64,000 bases of DNA from Balaenoptera acutorostrata (Eukaryota > Chordata > Mammalia > Artiodactyla > Balaenopteridae): assembly GCF_949987535.1 (NCBI RefSeq), contig NC_080064.1:41488282-41552281 (forward strand). Direction: 5' to 3'. Within the stretch, counting starts at the first letter, position 1. Each line of letters begins with the position of its first letter. A program made the position numbers and the translations under genes. This document shows, piece by piece, positions 21,790 through 34,004 of this stretch. A model generated the notes under the pieces. It was not told the DNA's origin. It ran no database searches and saw only the letters and a program-made list of their open reading frames with translations.

Positions 21790-22500
21790 GACTATGGAAA
21801 ATGGCTTTACACTGTCTTCAGGATAAAGTCCAAATTCATGGTTTGCACAAACCCTTCATGATCTGGGCCTGTTTTACCCTGCGATCTCAGCTTTCACTAT
21901 TACCAGCCACATGGTCATGATAAAATGGTTGCTTAATATGGGTCAGATGCTATTCTAACTGCTTTCTCACTTATTCCTTAAAACAACCCTATGAGGCAGG
22001 TCCTCTTATTAGCATCTCCATTTTACGGATGAGGAAATTGAGGCACCAAACATTCAGTGACTTTTTAGAACTAGTGAGTAGTTAAGCTAATATCAAATGC
22101 TTGCAGTTTGACTCCAGAGTTTGTGTTCTTAACCAGTGGGTCTCACTGCCTCATGAATTACTACTTACTATTTCTAGGGGCGCCATCCTCTTTCCCCGTC
22201 CTGTGCTTTATGTCAGGAAAGGGCCCCTTGGAGGCTTGTCAAATTCCTTCTCAAACAGCTCAAACATCACTGCCTTTCTGAAGTATGCCTTAATCTCTCT
22301 AGACAGTATGAGTCACTCCAACCTTAGTAATCTCAAGTTGTTTTCTGTGTGTCCTATTACAGCACTTGACACTTTACAAGTATGTGTTTATGGAAGTCTC
22401 CCCTGCAAGACTATAAACTCTTGAATGTCTGAGACTTTATCTCCTTTGTAATCTCCAGAGAACCTCTATAGGGCTTGCCACAGAGCATTGACCAGACACA
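21790..22500 (+). mobile_element. L2 LINE, split by a MIR
   Basis: Sense L2 blocks 'ggataaagtccaaattcatg' (about 21821) and 'acttgacactttacaagtat' (about 22364) lie either side of an antisense MIR. The terminus is near 22490. Confidence 0.75.
21915..22150 (-). mobile_element. MIR SINE nested in L2
   Basis: Full-length antisense MIR: 'aacaaccctatgaggcaggt' near 21983, 'ccattttacggatgaggaaa' at about 22018, and the 5' end 'gtgttcttaaccagtgg' near 22122. Confidence 0.88.
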
Positions 22501-23050
22501 CACACTTCTTCACATCAATGTCTGGGAAAGATGACTGCCTCCTCACTAACCCTGTCTCCAAAGAAATGAGGTTTTCTGACTTAGATCAAAACAGAACCTC
22601 AGAGCAAAGCTTCCCTGGTGACAGAGAAGTTGAGTGGCTTAGAGTGGAAGATCTAAGAGGGTCAGAGAATCTTTTCTTTTTGTAATGTAATCTCTTCTCT
22701 CTTCCATACAGCAGAAATGATAAACATGCCTACAGGAGCCTCCTGTTTGGGCACTGAAATAAGAGGGCCCATGGAAAGGGAACACAGAGCCAAGCTTGCC
22801 TCTACTTGACCTAGATCTTATGTAAAAGGAGAAAAGGAGCCCTCACTGATCACCAGGAAGAAGGCTGGACAGAATTTAGGTGTACAAGCCTCACTAAGAA
22901 GAAAGAGTGTGCCATTGGCCCAGAGTGTCTCCTGAGGAGGGACTCCACAGAAATCTAATGTGGCGGAGTAGATGGCTACACAATCAGGTTCCTGGCCTTC
23001 AGGATTAGCAACTGCTCAATAAATATCTACTAGGTGGACAGATGGACTTC
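22501..23050. other. No clear feature
   Basis: Mostly unrecognised. About 22985-23040 ('gctcaataaatatctactag') is a likely L2 3' scrap. Confidence 0.4.
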
Positions 23051-23920
23051 TGCTGCAAAGCAAGGCCTTTTGTCACAGTAAAGGAAGATAACTTTGATCA
23101 AATAATACTATCTTACTGAAAACTCTATGTTAAACCATTAAAAAGATATAAAGAGAACAAGCTACAAAATCTGGAGAGTCTGGCCTATTTTACTGCTGCT
23201 GTTCTTGATCTTACATTTGGACTTTGTGTGTCATGGGATGCTCATTTCAGAGGTATTTCACACAAATAAAAACAGAAACTTTTAAACTGTGACCAGCACA
23301 ATGCATTAAAAGCTGTATATTAATAATATAAATCACCTTTGCTTAAGAAAAAAAGGATTCAAAAAAGGAACATCTAGTCATTTACGTTTATAGTTGTTAG
23401 GAATCTCCTTTCTTTGGACAGTCAAGCATAAAAATAGATATGTGGGTACCAAAGATGCCAGTCTCCAGTGGCTTTGCATCCACTATAAAGCATCAAATTT
23501 AAATGCAGCATTAAAGAAAAAAAATCTCATCCCTAGTGACAAATCAACGTCTAGAATGATAGTCAAATGAGCGTTCAGCAGAGGATGACAAAGAGTTTGG
23601 GATATACAGTATGACAGAGTTCTTTCCGTGAACATCAATTACAACAGGGCAGCAGCTCGTTTGTCCAGAAGAGAAATATTTATTCTCTGCGTCTGACACT
23701 GTGCATGGTATCTAATTGACCTCTAATAGCATTTACTGTGTAATCCTGGAGTGACTTCTTAAAGTTAAAAGCAGTGGTGGAAGCATATTTTCTAAAACCA
23801 AGTCAAGCAGCAGCCAGATATACGAGAAAACAGATGTACTTTAATTTGGCATGATTAGAGAAGAAAACAGATATTAGATTAGTGATATTATACTTGGAAA
23901 TTATTTATCCTTTGTTTCAT
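23051..23920. other. Repeat-free block, candidate non-coding element
   Basis: About 870 bp without any repeat signature or convincing open frame. It contains ACTTTGATCAAA at 23091-23102, which includes a TCF/LEF-type CTTTGATC, and several TAAT cores. These motifs are short and occur by chance, so any regulatory role is inference. Confidence 0.3.
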
Positions 23921-23929
23921 TTAAGTAAA

Positions 23930-24025
23930 ATTGGTTGAGCAATGTGCCAGACCCTGTGCCAGAAACTGGAAATACACAAGTAAAACCTGTCCCTGACTAC
24001 TAGAAGCTTGCAGGCTAGACGTCTT
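23930..24025 (-). mobile_element. L2 LINE 3' scrap
   Basis: 'gccagaccctgtgccagaaa' and 'cctgtccctgactactagaa' resemble an antisense L2 end. Confidence 0.5.
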
Positions 24026-24295
24026 CTGTGCAACTAACTGTAATTCAGTGTTTTCAGTCCTCAGAAAGAAAAGGTATCCAAGTACTAAGGGAGAACACTA
24101 TTCTCTTTCTCCGTGGTCATTCCCCAAGGGCTCTGGCCCTACCAAGTGGCAGGTACCGGAGACCTGCACCCTGTACATTAATCTTACCCAGTCATCAAGC
24201 CCATGAGCACCAAGCATGTGTTATACACGGAGAGCCCTATGCCTACCAGAAAGTAGGACAGGGAATTAGGATTATAGCCCTGAGCTCAGCGTTCA
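24026..24295. other. No recognisable feature
   Basis: A 105-codon open frame at 24028-24345 has no motif and runs into L2 sequence at its end. Confidence 0.4.
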
Positions 24296-24299
24296 GAGC

Positions 24300-24378
24300 C
24301 TGGAAGCAGACACCACTTATTTATTCATTAATCAGCAAACATTAAATGAGCTTTTATTAGATGCTGGGTCCTGAGCCT
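24300..24378 (-). mobile_element. L2 LINE 3' scrap
   Basis: 'attcattaatcagcaaacat' and 'gagcttttattagatgctgg'. Confidence 0.5.
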
Positions 24379-25382
24379 CCATTTATCTGCAGTCTTCCTT
24401 CTACTGCTCCCAATTCATTCCACACAAGTTATGCCAAACTCTTAATTTTCACTTCAAATACCAATAAGAATTCCTATGGGAATAAAGCCTTGCTTTAAAC
24501 CCCATCCCATTTGATTGTACTGGTTACAAATCTCACAACTCTTGTCAGCTCATCCCCTCAGGGAATTTGCCACTGTTACTTATGCCTCATCTACTAGCTA
24601 GGATCCTTCTAATGCATAACTCTAGCCAGAATGAAGAGATTGCTAACCATGAAATATGCAAATAGCTTTGCTTCAACCTGGAAATACTTTTAAGCCCGCT
24701 CTATTCAGCAGGCAGGAAATACTTGAGATGCATCTCTAGCTCTTGGTTATCAAGAATTAGTCCCCTGGTCTGTGGCAGCATGTCTGCATTGTATAATCCT
24801 GGCCCCCAGGTCACAGCTGACTGATTGAATTAGACTAATCATATTTTCTTCACTAGAAAATCAAAATTAGGAGAGACAGCTAGTCTCTGGGTGTGTAGCC
24901 CCTTACGAAGTGATTGATTTTAGACATGCTGAGGCAGTATGATGTTTGGGGCTTGATGACCAACATGATAGAAGGTAGAAGGTAAATCATAACATAGAGA
25001 GAAATATAGGGTTTTTGTGGGATCATCTAATTTTGTCATGGGGAATAAGAAGCAGAAAAAGCCTGTCTGGAGGAAATAACAGAGAAGAATGACACCTGAG
25101 TTGAGGAACAAAAGAGTTATCTAATGAGTTTCAAGATCCTTCATGAGACCTGGCTACCCCTGGTGCTTATGAGAAACTTCTGTATCTTTTAATAAGCTTT
25201 TTTTAAAACTTAAACTAACTCTCAAACTTGTTTGATTTCTGTCACTTATAAGCAAATAATTCTAATTAATATAACACCTCTGTATGATTTAGCCCCACAA
25301 ACTTGTTAGTGCTTCTAGCTGTTCCAAGCTCCCTCCTCTCTCCTTATGACCAACCTCTGAAGTACTAGCATATCTAAACCTA
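24379..25382. other. No confident feature
   Basis: No repeat identified over most of it. About 25225-25280 ('gtcacttataagcaaataat') resembles the 3' end of an old MaLR-type LTR, but I cannot find the rest. Confidence 0.35.
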
Positions 25383-26745
25383 GCTCATTCATTCATTCAT
25401 TCACTTACTCTTTTAGGAACATTTACTATGTACCAGGTACTATGCTAGATGATAGAGATAGATGAATAAAATATAATCCCTGCCCTCATATCACTCATTG
25501 AGCTGTAAGAGAGATAGGAAGTAAGCAATTATAATACAGAATGATTGGGATTAGATGAGTAGTCAAACATACAGCTATAGGAACACGAAAGGTTTAGGTG
25601 GCATCCAAAGGTTTAGCTGGTCAGGAAAAGATTCCCAGAGTAACTGCCATTTATAAGATAAGCAGGAGATTGCTAGACAACAAAAAGTAGGGGGAAATAT
25701 GATATTTCAAGGAGAGGAAATAGAAGGTACAAAACAAGAAAATTAGAAATCTTATAGTTGGTATATATGGAACATCAAGTAGTTCTTTATGGTTGGAGCT
25801 TTGTGCATAAATAAAGGGAAGGGAGTAAGTGGTAGGAGGGGAAGTTAAAGATATAGACAACATCTAGGTCGTAAGGAGCCTTGCATATGAAGCTCCAGAA
25901 TTCGAATTTTATTTTGAATGCTACAGAGTCATTGAAGAATTATGGACTGAAAAGTTACAAAATAAGATTGTTATTTTAGAAAGATTATTGTGTCAACAAT
26001 TTGGAGGATGGAGTGGGAGACAGTAAGGGAAGAGAGAAAAACATAAACACAGGAAGCCTGTGAAGAAACCTAAGTAAGCCAGTTTAGAAGAGGCAAAAGC
26101 CTGAAATAAGATTGTAGTGATAGGGTGGGAGAGTAGGGAATGTCTTTGAGAATATACCCTGTGAGACTTGATGAATATTTGGTATTGTGATGAGATAAGG
26201 AAGAATCTAAAAGGACTCATGTTTCCATATTGGATGACAGCTGGGAAGATGACACCCTGAATGAGATATGGAACAAAGGAGAAAGAGCAAATGTAGGAAA
26301 ATAATGAGTTCAGTTTTAGACCAGTTAAGTTTGAAGTCTATGTGAAATGCCCAAGTGTACCTACATAGCAGGCAGTTATAGACTGGGGCATGCCTCCCAG
26401 CAGACAGTTAAGGGCTAGAGATAACAGTTCTGGGATCTTATTGAAGCTCTGAGTGTATATAAGGACATACAAGGAGAGTGCATAATATCAGTAGAGGAGG
26501 GGGTAGGGGAAGAAGCCTTGAGGGACACTGGTGTTTATGGAGCAACTAAAGTCATAAAAGCATAAAAAGAGCATAGGATGTTTTGGCAAATGCAAACCCG
26601 CTAATGTGGATGAAACTAAGGTAAGGGTGAGAGAGATGCAGGAGATGGGATTGGAGAGGAAGATAGGGCCAGGTCATGAAGGCCCTTTGTGTCGTGATAT
26701 TTGTCACACAGCAGGGCTTAATAAATATTTATTTATTGAATGAAT
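25383..26745 (-). mobile_element. Long L2 LINE
   Basis: About 1.3 kb of antisense L2. An (ATTC)n terminus lies at about 25387, then 'taatccctgccctcatatca'. Interior blocks include 'gagtcattgaagaattatgg' near 25928 and 'gttttagaccagttaagttt' near 26312. A second L2-type terminus at about 26705-26745 ('gggcttaataaatatttatt') is in the opposite sense and may be a separate fragment. Confidence 0.65.
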
Positions 26746-26828
26746 AGTAAGGGTTTACTACTTGTTCCTGTATATGATAAAAACCACTGAATGTCTCTAA
26801 GTAGGGATTCTACTTTACTGAACCTAAA

Positions 26829-26862
26829 TCATCATCATCATTGTCATTATCATCATTCTCCC
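26829..26862. repeat. (TCA)n-like simple repeat
   Basis: Imperfect atcatcatcatcattgtcat run. Confidence 0.8.
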
Positions 26863-27075
26863 TTACATTTGGGTAGGGTGTTACTGTTTAAAATAATTTC
26901 CACGATTCTTTCATTTAGAACTTGAAAAACTCTATAAGATAGTTGTTTTTAATATTTCTTTTTATAGATGTAATGCTGAGGCTTAGAGGAAAAGCTACGA
27001 AGTGTGAGAGAATTCTCAGATTCTCATTCTTCTCACTTCCAGTGCAGTGCTGATTTCAGTATACTACTGTCACCT
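26863..27075 (-). mobile_element. MIR SINE, diverged
   Basis: 'atgctgaggcttagaggaaa' near 26972 marks an antisense MIR; the flanks are decayed. Confidence 0.5.
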
Positions 27076-27319
27076 CTCTGAAATAGTTTTCCAAAATCAT
27101 ACAGTATGTTAGCACTGTAAAAACACTCACATGCTTTGTTCTATTTGATAATGTATGGGTTCACATGTGGATAGCATAAACAGATATCTAGTTTGCACTG
27201 GATTGAGAGGTTTCCTGGACTCAGGACTTTCAGTGCTAAAACTGAGACAGTCCCAGACAACCTGGACAATTTGATTACCCTACCATTTACTATCTTCCTG
27301 AAGGAGTAAGTGTAATAAA

Positions 27320-27540
27320 ATAATTAGGAACATGAGCTCTGGTGTCAGACTGCCCAGATTCAAATCCTGAATCAACCTCATATTGTCAGTGATTAGACAA
27401 ATTACTCAACTTTTAAGAGCATCAGTTGTCTCATCTATAAATTAGAGGAAATAAAAATACCTTAATTTTCAGGATTAAATTAAATAATATATGTAAATAT
27501 CTAGCTGGATACCTAGCACAGAGCATTCAATCAATGACTT
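27320..27540 (+). mobile_element. MIR SINE
   Basis: Very clear copy: 'gagctctggtgtcagactgc' near 27333 and 'gtctcatctataaattagag' near 27428. Confidence 0.88.
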
Positions 27541-27744
27541 CAAATTTCTCACCTCACATGTGTTCTTTCCTCTATTCCCACCATCACTAAACTATGTATG
27601 GACTAATATTTTTATTTTTCAATTTTGATATCAAGTTAGAGCAATTTTGCAACTCTGGAGAGTGACTCCACTGGGATAAGGAACAAAGGGTCCCTGCATC
27701 TAAATCTCTGCAAGTTTTCCTGCTCTGAGGCCCTGGACTGCTGA

Positions 27745-27900
27745 GGGCAATGCACTGGGCTGTATTTAAGCTGGTTTTGTGACAATAGGCAGGTCACTTG
27801 CTCTCTTTGGGTTTAAGATTTTCCACATACAAAGCAAAGAGATTTAATTAAATGATCTCTAGGGCCCCTTCCTACTTGGACATTTTATGATGTCTCCATT
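27745..27900 (+). mobile_element. MIR-like SINE, diverged
   Basis: 'gacaataggcaggtcacttg' near 27781 followed by 'ctctttgggtttaagatttt' fits the MIR centre. Confidence 0.5.
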
Positions 27901-28061
27901 TCCTAAACTCTACTAAAAGGGTGAGAAAAGGACCAATCCTACTCTAGCAATCTAGCAACGCTTTTAAGTCCCAAAGCCCAGAGATGAAAGTATGAGAATA
28001 ACCAAAGGATGCTGGTGAGACAGTCACCAACCTAAAATAAGTGTGACTTTTTTCAAATAAG

Positions 28062-28335
28062 AAATAATAACTACAATTCACTATATGCCTACTTAGTACC
28101 AAGTACTGTTCTCATTGCTTTATATATGTTATATTTACATCATATTCTAATTTGCACAGCTACCTTGTGAGGTAGTTATTGTTACCCCCATTTTGTCTTT
28201 AAGGAAACTGAGGTTCTGACAAGTTCTATAATTTATCAAAGTCACACATCTATCAAAAGATGGAGGCAGGTCTTTAACCCAAGTGTGTGTAATTCAAATG
28301 CCCATGGTTTTCGTATGGTAGCACACTGCTATTGA
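28062..28335 (-). mobile_element. MIR SINE
   Basis: Full-length antisense copy with 'ccttgtgaggtagttattgt' near 28163 and 'ttaaggaaactgaggttctg' near 28199. Confidence 0.85.
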
Positions 28336-28690
28336 TGATTATCTGTCTCATCCCATAAGAGGTTCTGACTTTTAGAGTATATAGGCATCGAGGAGATATA
28401 AGCATGATTTCACAATATCCTAAAAAAACCCTACACACATACTCTAATGTTCCAACCCAACATTACAATTTAAGGAAAAATGTATATACACTCTACTTCA
28501 ACTTTAGTAATCCCACTAGGACCACAAAGGAAGGCAAAGCCAGCCTCTGTAGAATGGAATATTGCCCTTTGTTATTTTCCCATCATCTTAGGAAAACTGA
28601 CATATTCCTGTCAGTTTGCTCTCAGAGGAGAGAAATCCTTTTCCTTCATATTTATGAAAACTTTCAGCTTAGCAAAGGGAACTCTGTCTA
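28336..28690. other. No recognisable feature
   Basis: Two overlapping open frames (28404-28691 and 28480-28761) have no motif. Confidence 0.4.
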
Positions 28691-28812
28691 GAAGCATAGT
28701 AGACTATAAGCTCCATGAAGGCAGGCAGGATCATGTCTGTCTTGTTCAGTTTAGTAAATGATCAGTACCTAAAACAATGCCTGGCACATAAAACATTCTC
28801 AGGAAGTGAAGT
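28691..28812 (+). mobile_element. L2 LINE 3' end
   Basis: 'ctataagctccatgaaggca' near 28705 and 'aacaatgcctggcacataaa' near 28773, sense L2. Confidence 0.8.
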
Positions 28813-29198
28813 TTATTATGTTATGCTACAGCATAGCCTGGCTTATTCTCACTATTATAAAGCCCTAAGTCGCATGGATGATATTCAAATTCAGGTCTTT
28901 GTGATAACAAAGCTTTCACCTTTTCACTATGTAAAAAGTTAGCACAATATGAATATCTTGTTGCTTAGAAGTATTTACTTACCCCTTCTCCTAATTTGTT
29001 CTATGCTCATTATTTCAAGTAAATACAAAATTAGGTGCATTACTTCCCCAAATTAGAGATGAATTGCATGCCACTCCAATTGAGAACTATGCCTTTGTGA
29101 TACACCACCAGGCAAAAAAAAAGGTACTGGACTATTTGACCATGTTTCTTCACCTTCAACTCAATTTAGTTTAATATACTTTTATGAAGGAAGGGGAA
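28813..29198. other. No recognisable feature
   Basis: AT-rich; no repeat identified. Confidence 0.45.
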
Positions 29199-29199
29199 T

Positions 29200-29370
29200 C
29201 GAGAATTATTATTTGCCGAGCACCCACCCTATGCCAGACATTGTCCTGGAAGCTTTGAGTAGATTATCTTACTTAAACTTCACTGGTCCCAAGGTCACAT
29301 ATCTACCAAGGGATGGCACAGATTCAAAGGTCTATGGATTTTGAATCCTGTGCTCATTTCACTGTTCCCT
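29200..29370 (-). mobile_element. MIR SINE with internal deletion
   Basis: 'ccctatgccagacattgtcc' near 29227 joins directly to 'cccaaggtcacatatctacc' near 29288. The 'gaggaaactgagg' core between them is missing. Confidence 0.65.
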
Positions 29371-30560
29371 TTCCATACTGCATGGGTGTAGTCTCCAGCC
29401 ATTGAATAGAATAGTTAACTAGACCCATGTTTCTCTTTATATTGTTATGAGTTCCAGGAAAATCCACTGCAAATTTTCTACTCTCTTGACACAGTTCTCA
29501 TATTTGCTAAAGAATGTACGTATTATACTCTCTTCAGGCACTGTATTGTTTCTGGCATTCCACAACAAAGTTCTGCTAGTGTTCCAACTCTTACTTGTCA
29601 ATCTAGTCTGTGTACAGTTCTTAGAAGTTACTATGGACTCATGAATTAGCTTTCTCTCAAGTCAGTGGTTTCTGAGCTTTCCTATTCTGCTCAGTGCTTC
29701 ACCCTCCTCCTTCACACACACACTTTCAGCCAGGTAATGAAATTTCCTACTATTCTTCAGTCTGGGCCCTGGGCTCCCACTCTCCCTTTGAACTTAGCAT
29801 GCACCTTTAAACTAGTCATGTTCCATGCCCTAGCCAGTTTAAAAAACAAGCTACAAACATGAATGTTTAATCTTGGTGACCATCTAAACTTTTCATCCCT
29901 ACTCCCATTATGGCCTCTTCCCAATGGTCCTCAACCTCCTTGTACTTGTACTTATTCTTGTTCTCAGTTCCACGTTCCTTTCGCAGCAGCCCAGCCTTAG
30001 ACAGGCTTTAAATAATACCTTAAGGGCTGGATTAGATGACTATTAAGATCCCTTCCTGCATAGAGATGTTAAGATTCTAGATTATAAAGCCAAGATATTC
30101 TTAGTGCTGAGGTCTCCAATTTATTGTCCTGCCAGCTTTGCTCTAATCCCTTCAACTCCTGAGGATTATCACTATCATAAACATCAGATTTTCAATGTGC
30201 CTGGGTGGCATATTGTCCAGATTTCTCTAGGATCTTATATGATTCTTGAGTCCATGCTTCCTGCTTCAGCATCCATGAATTCCCTCAGATGCTTGTCTGT
30301 TGGGTTTTTGACCCTGCTTTACCTTTGATTTGAACATATTTCTAAATTCATGACCTTTGGCATGGCTTTTAACAACTGCCTAGGCTCAACAACAGTCCTG
30401 CACAGCATGGATCACACTGTGGGCTAGACATACAGTTGGGAATGAGTTGAAGCATAGAATCTACAGATCTTGGGATTTCACCAAAGGACAGTACCTAGGG
30501 TGCCTAAAGAGGGGTCATATTTCTATAATGCTCCACCAACTTCCTAAGTATAACCACATC
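29371..30560. other. No recognisable feature
   Basis: About 1.2 kb without a recognised repeat. Three open frames of 65-74 codons (29447, 29665, 30104) show no motif or shared phase. Confidence 0.4.
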
Positions 30561-30564
30561 TGTA

Positions 30565-30700
30565 ATAAACATTTCTTGAACATCAACTAAAAGGCATTTT
30601 TCTATTGCTTTACATTTGTTAAATCATTAAATCCTCAAAACAGCCTTGTGAGGTAGGCATCATCAATATTTTACAAAAAAAAGAACCCACAATAGAGAAA
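30565..30700 (-). mobile_element. MIR SINE 3' half
   Basis: 'cagccttgtgaggtaggcat' near 30641, antisense. Confidence 0.7.
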
Positions 30701-30994
30701 TCATCTATGGGCACAGAACAGAGGTCAAAATGCCATAACATGGCTAAGATAATGATGTTCTTAATACAGAATTCAATGTAATTTTATAAATTGAATTGAA
30801 AAGTAACTTACAAAAAAACAAAAACAAAACAGATTTACACCAACCACTTTCCAGAGATAAAAGGGAATAACATCTGTAGCCCCAACCATACTAGGCTATA
30901 ATATCACCAGTTCACCAGTTATAATCAATTGGGCCAGTAGTCTTTGCTCCTACCTGTTCCACAGATGCCCCTCTGAAAGCCAAGTACTTTATTA

Positions 30995-31250
30995 AAGAAG
31001 ACAACTTTCCAGAGATAAAATAAGTCTTTAGTCAAATGTTTGCAAGTAGCACATGAGCCAAAAGAATGACATTCCTAGACATAAGAGGTCTGTTCTTTGG
31101 TCAAGGGTATGCATGCTAGCACTTGATCAAAGAGGATGACCTTCCCAGACAGAAAAGGACTACTCTTGAGTCAAGCAGGTATGAGAGCCCCTGTTTGCAG
31201 AGGAAGACCCTTCCAGACAGAGGAGGATCTTGCAAGGGTTTATGAAGCTG
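30995..31250. repeat. Diverged tandem repeat, period ~68 bp
   Basis: An anchor of the form GAC..TTCC.AGA recurs at 31000, 31068, 31138 and 31206, giving spacings of 68, 70 and 68 bp. Between anchors, a 'gtcaa' block and a 'gcaag/gcatg' block recur at matching offsets. A further ttccagagataaaa near 30850 may be an outlying copy. The period is not a multiple of three, so it is not a protein repeat. Confidence 0.75.
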
Positions 31251-31849
31251 AACTTCCATTGTGAGAATTTCTACCTAATCCAGCAAGATCTGACCTACTT
31301 TGTGCAAAAGTCATGTTTCAGTCTTCTAGGACCAGACCAGCAGATCACGTCATGAAGCTGACAGTACTGCTGATGGGAAAAAAAAGTTATTTAAATGGAG
31401 AATCAGAAAAATCTTTACACATGAGACAATGACAATACTATATTTAAAATACTACTAAAATTGAAATAGGCTAAGTTGCTCTTTCTAGATGCAGGAAGAA
31501 TTATGATACAGTTATAATTCTTAGTTGTAAGGGCTCAGATTAAAACCAATAGTTCAAGCAGGATAATGAAAAACAGTTATATCTTCTATACCTGCAAAAT
31601 CCTGTGGCCTAGGATCCCAGGTAAAAATCATCCAATACTATATCTTGATTGAATAGTTACTGGTTTTATTCTCTGGTACTGATTAAGGTGACTAGTAAAA
31701 AAGAAGTAATGCAATTGGGAATGAATTAGATACTTTAACAATACACCATGTGATGCCTTGCCTTTCTGGATATTGACAGTACATGAAACAGTACATTATA
31801 TGTATCAAACAATTCAATGAAACAGACTAGGAAATCCATAAACTAACCC
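31251..31849. other. No recognisable feature
   Basis: No repeat identified. Confidence 0.4.
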
Positions 31850-33620
31850 AAGTGTACAAAAAACCTTAATACATTAAAAAAAGACAGCATTTGAAACAAG
31901 TTGAGAAAAAGATGAATTAATTAATAATGGCTAAGAACATCTGGCTAACCACTTGGGAAAGAATATAAGCTAGAACTCTAACTCATTCTGTGTGCATTAA
32001 TATAAATTACAGCTATATTAAAGAATGAAATGTAAAAACAAAACCACAAAAGTATTAGAAGGAAATTTGGTGACTAGTATACAATTATGTGGGAAAAAAA
32101 TCTAATTATAACACCACACCAGACATTTTAAAAGATTGGCTGATTTTACTAAAAAATATTTTAAACATCAGCAGAAGAGAGAATAATAGCTAACAAAGTG
32201 AAAAAGCAAGCAAACTAAGAAAAAAATTATAAAATTATATAAAGTGATTATATGAGAGTTATGTGCTATCTTTTTGTCTGCCATTGAATTTTTAAGTACT
32301 AATGTTCTTTTACTGATTTTTCTATCAACTTTTCATCCATTTCATTATAATAGTGTTTCAGAAGAACACATTTTACTGAGTAATTTTTATTTCCTTTCTG
32401 TGGTAATAACCAATTTTCCATTAATTACAACCTGTAAAATATTTAGCTTTCATTATATCCTTGTTCTACACTTAAGAATATTTCTAGTGTTTGAGTTCCT
32501 TAAGCTATATATAGCACAACCCATAAAAAGAATAACAACAGAAAATTAAAAAGAAAAAGAACAATGAGTACTTAAGCAAAATGAGGAGTGGTTGGTTGTG
32601 GTCATGTCTCCAAAAGAAACTCTTCAAGCCATCTGGAAGCCTATACTGCACATTACCAGGAATTCTGTGTTGTTGAGATAGTAGATATACCATAGCATCA
32701 GAAAGCTGAAAGTTTTATGTGTGTGTGTTCTATTGCTTTTGTTTTTCAGGGTCAAAAATAGTCTAAGTGTTTGTATTTATTTTATTTTTATTTTTGTACC
32801 CTGAAAATAAAGTTGTAACATTAGCTTTTATTAAGTACTCCATACAATGATTGAAAAATTCTTTTTTTCCTCAGGAAGGAAAAAATAGAGTCAAACTGGT
32901 AAATGAGTAAAAATCATGAGTGGACAATTGACCAGGATAATGTAAACTTAAATACAAGAATATTCAAACTTACCAGTAACTAAAGAAGTGCAAAATTTAA
33001 CAAAAACATAAATTACTTATTTCACCTAACAAATTGGTAACGAAGCAAGATAGAAATTATCAATGTTGTTAAGAGTTTAGAAAAAAATTAATTTTCATTC
33101 AGCACATGGTGAGTAGAAATTGATACAAACGTTTCTAGAGGGCAATTTGACAATACATATTTTTAAAAGTCTTTTGAAGTACAAATCATTTGACGTACTT
33201 TTAGGACTTTATTTTAGGGAAATAATTAAAGATGTGTATAAACACATTTGTATGAGAATGGTTCAGTATAGTGTTGCTTATAGCAAAAAAATAATATGAA
33301 AGTGCAATAACCTAAATTTCAAATAATAATTACTTATTTACAAAGTAATATAATATATCCATTAAAAAATTATGATGTAGGATGGATTTATTGACACTGA
33401 AAGATATTCATGATTGAAAATTGAACAAAAAAAAAATCACAAAGAAAATGCAGCAGGATCCCAGTTTAGTAAACCATCACTCATATCTAAATCTGGAAGT
33501 ATATTTACTAAAACTTTAACAATTATATATAAGTGGATGGATTAAGGAACCTGTGCATTTGCTTCTTTTTCCTTATCTCTATTTCTGATTTTTCTACAAC
33601 ATATATTTGTTTAATTTCAA
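31850..33620 (+). mobile_element. Ancient L1 ORF2 and 3'UTR (L1M type), interrupted
   Basis: Decayed ORF2 sequence at about 31850-32260 ('ttttaaaagattggctgatt') resumes near 32870 and continues to an old 3'UTR ('taggactttattttagggaa' near 33202, 'gcagcaggatcccagtttag' near 33450). The two parts are separated by about 600 bp of foreign sequence. Confidence 0.65.
32266..32865. other. Unclassified insert inside ancient L1
   Basis: Not L1-like. It ends with a T-rich run and 'tgaaaataaagttgtaacat' near 32803, which contains AATAAA in a context like an mRNA 3' end. The longest open frame is 91 codons without motifs. It could be a retrocopy of a 3'UTR or an unrecognised repeat. Confidence 0.35.
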
Positions 33621-34004
33621 AAATTAATTTTTAAGAGCACATTAGTAAATGATAATCTAAGAAACATCAGGATACCCAGGTTTAGTTTCCATTATTTCCT
33701 GAGACAGCCTTTCACACACACCTAAAATCTCCTCTATGGCAATCTTTTTTACATTTGTTCAGCATCCTTCTATTCTGGCTTTACCCACCAGCCTAGTAAT
33801 ATGCACCTTTGACTTCCTTTGCCTTTGACTCTTTTGCTTTGCGTCTTGAATTCTTCCTCCTGGATTTCAGGGAAGAGGATCTACATAACAAAGCCCCTTT
33901 GGCACAGTTCTGGGAGGCCCATATTTATACACACCCTTCACAGTTTTGATTTTTCTAGCCTTGCCTTTCTTTGGCATGGTCTCCAATGGAGTTCAACAAA
34001 ATAA
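33621..34004. other. No recognisable feature
   Basis: No repeat identified. Confidence 0.4.

Noticed and set aside
30995..31250. CRISPR array
   Set aside because: Whole units are repeated and diverged, with no distinction between constant repeats and variable spacers, and the host is a mammal.
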